Of a stretch of 5,155 bases of DNA, positions 1-5,155 are shown piece after piece; the stretch's first letter is position 1; each line of letters opens with the position of its first letter. Where the stretch lies: contig CANCBY010000184.1 in assembly GCA_947374445.1 (NCBI GenBank), forward strand, positions 1 to 5,155, given 5' to 3'. A model generated the notes under the pieces. The model did not search any database. It was not told where the DNA came from and saw only the letters and a list, made by a program, of their open reading frames with translations. Source of the stretch: Pseudobdellovibrionaceae bacterium. GTDB lineage: Bacteria; Bdellovibrionota; Bdellovibrionia; Bdellovibrionales; Bdellovibrionaceae. The position numbers and the translations under genes were made by a program.

Positions 1-359
1 TTGTACAAGGGCTTAAGTGAGACCAAAATAAAACCGAGTAAAAATAAAAAGCGAAGATCTCTTTCTTCTTTGTAGTCCATTATTTTAAGCGCCGTGAGGC
101 CGATCAAGAGTGTGGTCGATGCCTCTTGAACAAAAAGACTTCGGTACTGAACAAGGACTTGAACCAAAAGCAAAAATGATAGGGCTCCAGTGATCTTTCG
201 AGAGAGGGGTTTGACCTGATATTTTTCTGAAACAAATTTGAAAGCAATTATACCTAGTGCAAAGGCAATGATCCACGGAGGCGAATCCGGAATCATAATT
301 AGAATTGCTAACGTTAATGCCACTGCAAGTGGGGTGTTGCCAAAAAATAGCAGACTCAT
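1..359 (-). CDS. TgpA-type (DUF3488) membrane transglutaminase-like protein, N-terminal part only
   Basis: The frame is open from an ATG at 359 to the window edge, giving 119 residues of an incomplete protein. Hydrophobic segments lie at about residues 9-23, 28-43, 56-72 and 103-115, consistent with a multi-helix membrane anchor. Residues 84-112 carry the pattern typical of the TgpA N-terminal domain: a leucine-rich stretch, ALKIMDYKEERD, then another helix. In this family a periplasmic transglutaminase-like domain with a Cys-His-Asp triad follows; it lies outside the window and cannot be confirmed. The ATG overlaps the DUF58 stop codon in an ATGA arrangement. A GGAGG at 364-368, four bases upstream and inside the DUF58 gene, supports this start and suggests translational coupling. 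Following moxR and DUF58 strengthens the call. The cellular substrate is unknown. Confidence 0.82.
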   Translation of the reverse strand, partial: MSLLFFGNTPLAVALTLAILIMIPDSPPWIIAFALGIIAFKFVSEKYQVKPLSRKITGALSFLLLVQVLVQYRSLFVQEASTTLLIGLTALKIMDYKEERDLRFLFLLGFILVSLKPLY

Positions 360-1324
360 CCGGCCTCCGCTGAAAGACTGAGATCAGGCTGAAGCCTTGC
401 GAGGTGCTCCATGCAGAGATGATACTGAGAGCTGCCTCTTTTGGTTTCGGTTTTTAAAGAGCCAACTTCAAGCGAGTACTGGAGTCCTAGTTTTTCTGCT
501 TGATCCACCCACTGTGCAAGTTGGCTGACTCTGTCTTCAAAGGATCCTGCGGGTTGGCTTTGCTGCCAGTTAAAAGCATGTGATTTTTCAGCTAAAGATT
601 CAAAATTTTTGATGAGCATTTTGTCATGCTTTAACGATGCCCGCCAATCGATCCTTCGTGGAGAGTCAGTGGTTTGATATTCACGCAAGTCACGAAATAG
701 TCCGACTTCACCGAGAGAGTCAGAGTTTTCGCTACTGAGCGGAAAGGGCAAGGCTCCTTTGCGGGCAGGGTAGACTAGAAATGTATTTTTGTTCCGATAG
801 ATCTTCCAGCTCCGAAGCATGCCGAAAGGAAACGTCGTTGCGATTTGAGCTTTTGGAATTTTTTGATAGCCCCGGTCAAATGAGCCGCCGCGGACCAAGA
901 CAATTCTGTCTTGCCGAGCTGGCACTTCTTCAATTTGACTTTGGTGAGCACCAACTTTGACTTCGACAAAGTATCCCGACTTTGAATCTTGGTTTTTAAG
1001 TAAGACTGAAAACGTCGCACTCTCTTGCGCAAAAATAGCACCAGCTCCTGTGATCTGTTCAAGGCGAACTCTTTGCAGATTGTCATTGGTGATAACCATG
1101 GCGGAGATAGAAACCGAAGCTAAAAAGAAAACAAATAAATACAGAACGTTGTTGGCAGATCCCATCGCCATCATGAGAAGCAAAAGAACTACGAGACCAA
1201 AAATCAAGCCGAACACCGTGGGCACGATGTAGGGGCGGTCGCGTTTTTTTTGAATTTTTTTAAATCGCGACCGCAGTTTCTCGCTGAAGCTCAACAGCCC
1301 AGTCGCGGCCTTTTTTAAGGCCAT
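356..1324 (-). CDS. DUF58 domain membrane protein, MoxR partner
   Basis: A 322-residue protein. A basic N-terminus (about residues 10-30, rich in Lys and Arg) precedes two transmembrane helices at about 33-55 and 58-79. A soluble region follows with FPFGMLRSW at 165-173. The DUF58 signature lies at about 210-242: FRDLREYQ, then DSPRRIDWRAS, then KHDKMLIKNFE. The tail (about 250-310) fits the subtype with a W-containing strand, an AQWVDQAEKLGLQYSL helix-strand and a short C-terminus. No DxSxS metal-binding motif of a von Willebrand A domain is visible. The ATG at 1324 is preferred over an upstream TTG at 1348 because GGGAGG sits five bases before it. The gene overlaps moxR by 65 nt and the transglutaminase gene by 4 nt. 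Proteins of this family occur with MoxR ATPases and are often linked to cell-envelope functions; the precise role here is unknown. Confidence 0.9.
   Translation of the reverse strand: MALKKAATGLLSFSEKLRSRFKKIQKKRDRPYIVPTVFGLIFGLVVLLLLMMAMGSANNVLYLFVFFLASVSISAMVITNDNLQRVRLEQITGAGAIFAQESATFSVLLKNQDSKSGYFVEVKVGAHQSQIEEVPARQDRIVLVRGGSFDRGYQKIPKAQIATTFPFGMLRSWKIYRNKNTFLVYPARKGALPFPLSSENSDSLGEVGLFRDLREYQTTDSPRRIDWRASLKHDKMLIKNFESLAEKSHAFNWQQSQPAGSFEDRVSQLAQWVDQAEKLGLQYSLEVGSLKTETKRGSSQYHLCMEHLARLQPDLSLSAEAG
364..368 (-). promoter_or_regulatory. Ribosome binding site of the transglutaminase-like gene
   Basis: GGAGG on the minus strand, four bases before the ATG at 359 and inside the last codons of the DUF58 gene. 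Together with the ATGA stop/start overlap it supports coupled translation of the two genes. Confidence 0.65.
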
Positions 1325-2186
1325 GTTGTCCTCCCATGCGGTGTCCAAATACCGGGACTAAAACTTTTTGAATATCTTCGGGCATCAGGTAATCGCGGCC
1401 CTGCAAAAAAGCCCAAGCCTTCGCAGCTCGCACCAGGCTAAGTCCGCCGCGAGTAGAAATGGGCAATGACTCTTGATTTGATTTTTGTTGTCGATGTCGC
1501 GAATTTTCAAGAAGGCCACTGACATACTTTGCAACCATCTCTGAAACCTTGATGGCACTGATTTTTTCTCTGAATTGAATGAAGTCTGAAGGATTGAGCA
1601 TGGGCTTCAGGCCCATCATTCGATCTCGCGGATCTGCTTTTTGAAACAGCGCGATCTCAGTCTTGCTTGAGGCATAGTTTAATTCCAAGCTCATCAAAAA
1701 GCGATCGAGCTGACTTTCTGGTAGCGGAAAAGTCCCTGTTTGTTGATGAGGATTTTGTGTGGCAATCACAAAGAAGGGTGTTGGCAGTTGATGAGTGGTT
1801 CCGTCGATTGAAACATTGCCTTCTTCCATGGCTTGTAAAAGTGCGCCTTGCGTTCGAGGGCTTGCGCGGTTGAGCTCATCCGCAAGTATCATCTGGTTAA
1901 ACAGAGGCCCCGGATGAAACTGAAACTTTTGTTCTTTCGAATTATAGATCTGACCACCCAAAATATCCGCAGGCAAAAGATCCACGGTGAACTGAATGCG
2001 TGTGGTGGCAAGGCCTGACAGCCGCCCTAGTGTTTGCACCAGAGTGGTTTTGCCTACTCCTGGAACGTCTTCAATTAACAGATGGCCGCCTGCAAGTAGG
2101 CAGGTGACTGCGAGCTCGATCTCGGGCTTTTTATCGAGCACGATTTCAGAGGTGGTTTCAATCATTTGTTGCAGCGACTTTATCAT
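1260..2186 (-). CDS. MoxR family AAA+ ATPase
   Basis: A 308-residue cytoplasmic AAA+ ATPase from the ATG at 2186. Visible motifs are Walker A (EDVPGVGKTT, about residues 39-48), Walker B (ILADELNRA, 100-108), sensor 1 (FVIATQNP, 139-146), the arginine-finger region (LPESQLDRF, 155-163) and a sensor 2 region (PISTRGG, about 242-248). GRDYLMPEDI near 263-272 is also typical. MoxR proteins are thought to act as chaperones that remodel or activate partner proteins, commonly the DUF58 protein encoded next door. The start is uncertain: the same frame is open to a TTG at 2222 (320 residues), but neither codon has a good ribosome binding site. The ATG gives the usual distance to Walker A. The gene begins 60 nt after the helicase stop, and its last 65 nt also encode the start of the DUF58 protein. 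Confidence 0.93.
   Translation of the reverse strand: MIKSLQQMIETTSEIVLDKKPEIELAVTCLLAGGHLLIEDVPGVGKTTLVQTLGRLSGLATTRIQFTVDLLPADILGGQIYNSKEQKFQFHPGPLFNQMILADELNRASPRTQGALLQAMEEGNVSIDGTTHQLPTPFFVIATQNPHQQTGTFPLPESQLDRFLMSLELNYASSKTEIALFQKADPRDRMMGLKPMLNPSDFIQFREKISAIKVSEMVAKYVSGLLENSRHRQQKSNQESLPISTRGGLSLVRAAKAWAFLQGRDYLMPEDIQKVLVPVFGHRMGGQHGLKKGRDWAVELQRETAVAI
1307..1322 (-). promoter_or_regulatory. Hairpin at the DUF58 start codon
   Basis: In the minus-strand transcript the bases GGCCUU-AAAA-AAGGCC form a perfect six-pair stem with a four-base loop. The stem begins at the G of the DUF58 AUG, so folding would hinder initiation. Because the same bases lie inside the translated moxR frame, ribosomes finishing moxR would open it. 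This is a fold read by eye; a regulatory role is inference. Confidence 0.4.
1328..1335 (-). promoter_or_regulatory. Ribosome binding site of the DUF58 gene, inside moxR
   Basis: On the minus strand the sequence reads GGGAGGAC, with the GGAGG core five bases before the ATG at 1324. This decides the start in favour of that ATG over the TTG at 1348, which would begin upstream of the site. The site lies within codons of the MoxR C-terminus (MGGQ). Confidence 0.8.
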
Positions 2187-2232
2187 CTCTACAAGAGTAA
2201 AGTGAGGCCTCAGCGGCTGCAAGATTTGTGAG

Positions 2233-2252
2233 GTCTAGAGGACAGTCTAGAG
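2233..2252. repeat. Short direct repeat across the helicase stop codon
   Basis: GTCTAGAG occurs twice, at 2233-2240 and 2245-2252, with GACA between. The 12-base period keeps a second TAG in frame four codons after the helicase stop, so the gene ends in two spaced in-frame stops. Each copy contains the palindrome TCTAGA, so the copies also pair as an inverted repeat. Confidence 0.6.
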
Positions 2253-4520
2253 ACGCTCCAGCCTGGCAAACTTAACAACAAATTTTTTGATCGTCTGGTC
2301 TGCAAAGAGCACACTGACCTTTTGCTGATCGCCAAGCCCTTCGGTTTGAAATACCGAGCCCACGCCAAAGGTCGGGTGGCGCACGCGCTGCCCTTTTTGA
2401 TAGCCCGATCCGGCACCGCTAGTGCTGTCTGACATTTCATAATCTGGAAACTCTTGCGAATCGTCGTCGTAGTCCGAAGATTTTTTTGAACGAAATGACG
2501 GCATTGCAGAGATTGCGCTGCCAGCGCCGGCCATTCTTGAAACAAATTTGGGAGTTTCAAATGAAGTCGTAAAAGTTGTTAGCTCAGCCGGGATTTCTTT
2601 TAAAAACCTTGAAGGCGGATTGAACTGCTCTTGTCCCCAGACTTTTCGGGATCTGGCATAAGTTAAAAATAATTTTTCGCGAGCGCGAGTCATGCCCACG
2701 TAAGCCAGGCGCCGCTCTTCTTCAATTTCAGATTCGTCTTCGCTTTCGCCCATGCCACTTGGGAACAAGCCCTCTTCAAGTCCCACAACAAAAACGTAAG
2801 GGAACTCTAGCCCCTTCGACACGTGCAGGGTCATAAGCGTGACTGAATTCATCTCGTCATCCATTGAATCTATGTCAGAGACTAACGCCATTTCTTCGAG
2901 AAAGTTTTGCAGACTGGCGTCGGTGCGCTCTTTCATAAACTGAGTGATAGCGTTGCCGAGTTCATCTAAGTTCTGCAATCTTGCTTCGGCTTCGACAGAC
3001 TCTTCGAGCTTTAGTTTTGCCGCGTACTCGGTCTTGTCGAGCACGATGCCGTAAAAATCGAGCAGATTGTACTGATGAACTTGCTCTTGCAAATCAGACA
3101 TCAAAATTAAAAAATTGCGCACTTTGCTGGTGGTGCCGGCATTGAACACGCGGGTGTCGCAAGCTTTGCTGGCAGCTTGCAGGAGAGTTATCTTTTCAGC
3201 GATCGAGATCTCTTCAATTTTTTCAACTGTTGTTTTGCCGATGCCTCTCGCCGGTGTATTGATCACGCGCTTAAAAGCCACATCATCTGACGGGTTGATC
3301 GAGAGCTTGAGGTAGCCCAGCACATCTTTGACTTCCATGCGCTCATAGAATCGAACGCCGCCAATGATTTTATAGGGAATCGCATTCGCACGCAGCTGTT
3401 CTTCAAGCACACGAGACTGAGCATTGGTGCGGTAAAAAATCGCATAATCAGAGTACGAGCCCTCTCCGCCGGCCATCATCGCAGAGATTTGCTTGATCAC
3501 GTAGCGAGCTTCATCGTACTCGGTGCGCTCCTCGCGAATGCGGATCGGATCGCCCTCGGAGTTCGATGTAAAAAGAGTTTTGTCTTTGCGCTCAGAATTG
3601 TTTTTGATCACGCTTGTTGCAGCGGTCACAATATTTTTTGACGAGCGGTAGTTTTCTTCGAGCTTGATTACTTTGGCTTCTGGAAAATCTTTTTCAAAAT
3701 CGAGAATATTTTTAATATCAGCGCCCCGCCAAGAGTAAATCGATTGATCCTCGTCACCAACCACGCAAAGATTGCGATGACCTTGGGCTAAAAGCTGTAC
3801 GATCAGATATTGAATGTGATTAGTGTCTTGGTACTCATCGACCATCACGTATTTGAATTTTTGCTGATAAGCCTCGAGCACATCCGGGTACATCCGGAAG
3901 AGTTCGTAAACTTTCATCAGCAAGTCGCCAAAATCCAAAGAGTTGGCGCGCTTCATTTCTTCTTCGTACATGCGATAGACATCGAGGCTCATCTTGTCCA
4001 TGTAGAGCTTGTTTGATTTTTCAATGTCTTGCGGAGACAGCGCCAGCATTTTGGCATTATTGATGCGGCCCCGAAACGCCTTTGCTGGGTGAAGTTTATC
4101 GTTGATATTTAGCGCCGTCAGGCACTTCTTTAAGAGCGACAGCTGATCAGAATCGTCGTAAATTCCAAAGTAGGGTTTGTAATCCAAGAGCGTGATGTGC
4201 TGACGAAGAACCCGCGTGCAAAAGCTATGAAATGTGCTCACCCAAAGCGGCTCGCGCAACGAGAAGCCAAGATCCATCAAGATCTTAAAAATCCGTGACT
4301 CCATTTCTTTGGCGGCCTTGTTAGTAAAGGTCACAGCCAAAACTCCATCCGGCGGAGCCTCACCCGCCGCAATTAAATGCGCCATCCGATGAGTCAAAAC
4401 CCGAGTCTTGCCTGAGCCTGCTCCTGCCAAAATCAGAAGAGGTCCCTGGAGAGTTTCGACCGCCGCCTTTTGCGGAGGGTTCAACCCTTTTGTAAGCAGT
4501 TCATGGTTTTGCGGATTCAT
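2247..4520 (-). CDS. UvrD/PcrA-type superfamily 1 ATP-dependent DNA helicase
   Basis: A 757-residue 3'-5' DNA helicase, complete and of normal length for UvrD/PcrA. Motifs in order: Q motif (LNPPQKAAV, 13-21), Walker A (LAGAGSGKT, 31-39), Ia (VTFTNKAAKEM, 63-73), STFHSF (95-100), Walker B (VDEYQDTN, 227-234), III (GDEDQSIYSWRGAD, 255-268), IV (LEENYRSS, 287-294), V (TLHVSKGLEFP, 564-574) and VI (RRLAYVGMTRAREKL, 603-617). An acidic, serine-rich linker (about 679-705) leads to a C-terminal Tudor-like domain (about 707-757; GQRVRHPTFGVGSV and FAxLE), as in PcrA. The family unwinds DNA in nucleotide excision and mismatch repair and removes RecA from DNA. The start is an ATG with AGGAG four bases upstream. 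It is the first gene of the leftward run. The features closely match PcrA, but UvrD is an equally valid name, so no symbol is assigned. Confidence 0.97.
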   Translation of the reverse strand: MNPQNHELLTKGLNPPQKAAVETLQGPLLILAGAGSGKTRVLTHRMAHLIAAGEAPPDGVLAVTFTNKAAKEMESRIFKILMDLGFSLREPLWVSTFHSFCTRVLRQHITLLDYKPYFGIYDDSDQLSLLKKCLTALNINDKLHPAKAFRGRINNAKMLALSPQDIEKSNKLYMDKMSLDVYRMYEEEMKRANSLDFGDLLMKVYELFRMYPDVLEAYQQKFKYVMVDEYQDTNHIQYLIVQLLAQGHRNLCVVGDEDQSIYSWRGADIKNILDFEKDFPEAKVIKLEENYRSSKNIVTAATSVIKNNSERKDKTLFTSNSEGDPIRIREERTEYDEARYVIKQISAMMAGGEGSYSDYAIFYRTNAQSRVLEEQLRANAIPYKIIGGVRFYERMEVKDVLGYLKLSINPSDDVAFKRVINTPARGIGKTTVEKIEEISIAEKITLLQAASKACDTRVFNAGTTSKVRNFLILMSDLQEQVHQYNLLDFYGIVLDKTEYAAKLKLEESVEAEARLQNLDELGNAITQFMKERTDASLQNFLEEMALVSDIDSMDDEMNSVTLMTLHVSKGLEFPYVFVVGLEEGLFPSGMGESEDESEIEEERRLAYVGMTRAREKLFLTYARSRKVWGQEQFNPPSRFLKEIPAELTTFTTSFETPKFVSRMAGAGSAISAMPSFRSKKSSDYDDDSQEFPDYEMSDSTSGAGSGYQKGQRVRHPTFGVGSVFQTEGLGDQQKVSVLFADQTIKKFVVKFARLERL

Positions 4521-4524
4521 GGGA

Positions 4525-4529
4525 CTCCT
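4525..4529 (-). promoter_or_regulatory. Ribosome binding site of the helicase gene
   Basis: AGGAG on the minus strand, four bases before the ATG at 4520. It confirms the full-length start of the helicase. Confidence 0.7.
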
Positions 4530-4585
4530 AATCGGACTTTGAAGGCTTTAAACGCGATGGATTTGAGCCTGAAAACAGTGGGCCG

Positions 4586-4614
4586 AAAATAGAGCCCTGT
4601 CGAAGTTCTGTCTA
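4586..4614 (-). promoter_or_regulatory. Candidate sigma-70 promoter for the helicase gene and possibly the downstream genes
   Basis: Read on the minus strand, a -35 box TAGACA (4614-4609, five of six to TTGACA) is followed after exactly 17 bases by a -10 box TATTTT (4591-4586, four of six to TATAAT). Transcription would begin near 4579, leaving a leader of about 60 nt before the helicase ATG. Chosen by eye in the only sizeable intergenic region. Confidence 0.4.
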
Positions 4615-4645
4615 TTGAAAAAAACCCGCGCCCCAGCTAGAACTT
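4603..4645. repeat. 7-bp inverted repeat around the divergent promoters
   Basis: AAGTTCT at 4603-4609 is matched by its reverse complement AGAACTT at 4639-4645. The arms overlap the edge of the helicase -35 box and the lipoprotein -10 box, so a regulator bound to both could affect both promoters. Seven bases may also arise by chance. Confidence 0.3.
4615..4643 (+). promoter_or_regulatory. Candidate sigma-70 promoter for the lipoprotein gene
   Basis: A -35 box TTGAAA (4615-4620, five of six) is separated by 17 bases from a -10 box TAGAAC (4638-4643, four of six). The predicted start, around 4650-4652, falls at or next to the ATG at 4652, which lacks a ribosome binding site. This would give a leaderless or nearly leaderless mRNA. 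The -35 box directly abuts the -35 box of the helicase promoter on the other strand. Confidence 0.4.
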
Positions 4646-4651
4646 AACGCC

Positions 4652-5155
4652 ATGCATCCAAATCCATTCCGCTCGCTTTTTAGACTTAGTTTTGCGCTCT
4701 GCCTCACTCTGATGACTGCCGCCTGTGTCGGTAAAAAGCAGGATGCTCCCACTGGGCCGGTTCAGATCAAGATCCCTTTGCTGACCGATGGAACTTACCA
4801 GTTTCAGGTGGTGGATCTCTTGAGCGTGGATGACTTGGTAGAACTCAAGGGTTGGGCCGCTCGGTTTTTGATTTCACCCAGTCAGGTCGATAGCAAACTT
4901 CAAGGTTATGCTCCAAAAATTCGGACAGTTAAAAATGCTGCCGGAGTTTACATCGCGACCGATGAGCTGAGTCTTCAGCTTCTGACGATTTATTATCATC
5001 TTGAAAACTTGGGAATGATGGATGAATTGGCTGGAGCAAAAAACGTCAACACGTGGCCGCGCACGGTGGCCGTAAATGTGAATTACATTGCAAAAAACAG
5101 TAACGGCGCACGCACAGAAAACAACGCGCTTTATTCGGGCGATCTCGATTCATTG
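4652..5155 (+). CDS. Unidentified lipoprotein, N-terminal part only
   Basis: 168 residues are visible, with no stop before the window edge. The N-terminus has a short basic region (R7, R11), a hydrophobic stretch (12-24) and a lipobox, MTAAC, with Cys25 as the probable lipidated residue. Val rather than Asp follows the Cys, which by the E. coli rule favours the outer membrane. The mature part begins with a Lys/Pro-rich linker, then beta-rich sequence (GTYQFQVVDLLSVDDLVELKGWAARF, cited as residues 47-72). A tyrosine pair with His-Leu-Glu (YYHLE) is at 114-118, WPRTVAVNVNY at 135-145 and NNALYSGD at 157-164. I do not recognise the family. The last three motifs faintly recall the segment before the catalytic site in thermolysin/fungalysin-like proteins, but no HExxH is in view. 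There is no ribosome binding site before the ATG. The gene is transcribed away from the helicase. Confidence 0.85.
   Translation, partial: MHPNPFRSLFRLSFALCLTLMTAACVGKKQDAPTGPVQIKIPLLTDGTYQFQVVDLLSVDDLVELKGWAARFLISPSQVDSKLQGYAPKIRTVKNAAGVYIATDELSLQLLTIYYHLENLGMMDELAGAKNVNTWPRTVAVNVNYIAKNSNGARTENNALYSGDLDSL

Noticed and set aside
85..276. A 63-codon minus-strand frame near the left end
   Set aside because: It overlaps the transglutaminase-like gene in a different frame; the TgpA-like sequence is in the longer frame starting at 359.
957..1232. A 91-codon plus-strand frame antisense to DUF58
   Set aside because: It is opposite the DUF58 membrane helices, shows no domain and has no ribosome binding site; treated as chance.
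1307..1322. Rho-independent terminator formed by GGCCTT and AAGGCC
   Set aside because: The stem is short, lacks a T run after it on the transcribed strand and lies inside coding sequence; a role at the start codon is likelier.
2187..2260. Separate promoter or terminator between the helicase and moxR genes
   Set aside because: No -35/-10 pair better than three or four matches and no GC stem followed by a T run is present.
2210..2560. A 116-codon open frame on the minus strand inside the helicase gene
   Set aside because: It lies in another frame of a strongly conserved helicase C-terminus, has no recognisable motif and is a shadow.
4521..4651. LexA/SOS operator upstream of the helicase gene
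   Set aside because: I looked for CTGT-N8-ACAG, GAAC-N4-GTTC and TTAC-N3-GTAA patterns. Only a short CTG-N4-CAG was seen on the minus strand, which is too weak to call.

Overview
The window looks like a stretch of Gram-negative bacterial chromosome. It has moderate GC content, an outer-membrane-type lipoprotein, and a MoxR-DUF58-TgpA membrane cassette. The gene style (plain lipoprotein genes with weak ribosome binding sites, serine- and lysine-rich proteins) would suit a predatory or delta-type lineage such as Bdellovibrionota. That placement is an impression from style and no sequence signature proves it.

Layout, from the right. At 4652-5155 a forward-strand gene, cut by the window edge, encodes a lipoprotein. 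It is divergent from everything else. The 131-bp gap at 4521-4651 holds candidate back-to-back promoters whose -35 boxes touch. Leftward on the minus strand run four genes in one direction: a UvrD/PcrA DNA helicase (4520-2247), a MoxR-type AAA+ ATPase (2186-1260, possibly from 2222), a DUF58 membrane protein (1324-356), and the N-terminal part of a TgpA-type membrane transglutaminase (359 to beyond position 1).

The last three are the well-known MoxR / DUF58 / transglutaminase-like trio. In such trios the ATPase is thought to act as a chaperone for the DUF58 protein, and the transglutaminase-like enzyme is anchored by several membrane helices. The genes are tightly packed: moxR and DUF58 overlap by 65 nt, and DUF58 and tgpA overlap by 4 nt (ATGA). 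This points to translational coupling. The helicase gene ends only 24-60 nt before moxR with no terminator between them, so all four may share one transcript driven from the divergent promoter region.

I see no rRNA, tRNA, CRISPR array, insertion sequence or phage gene. The gene content is mostly ordinary. The points most worth a second look are the moxR/DUF58 overlap with a hairpin at the start codon, the possibly leaderless lipoprotein mRNA with its divergent promoter, the 12-nt repeat across the helicase stop codon, and the unidentified lipoprotein.
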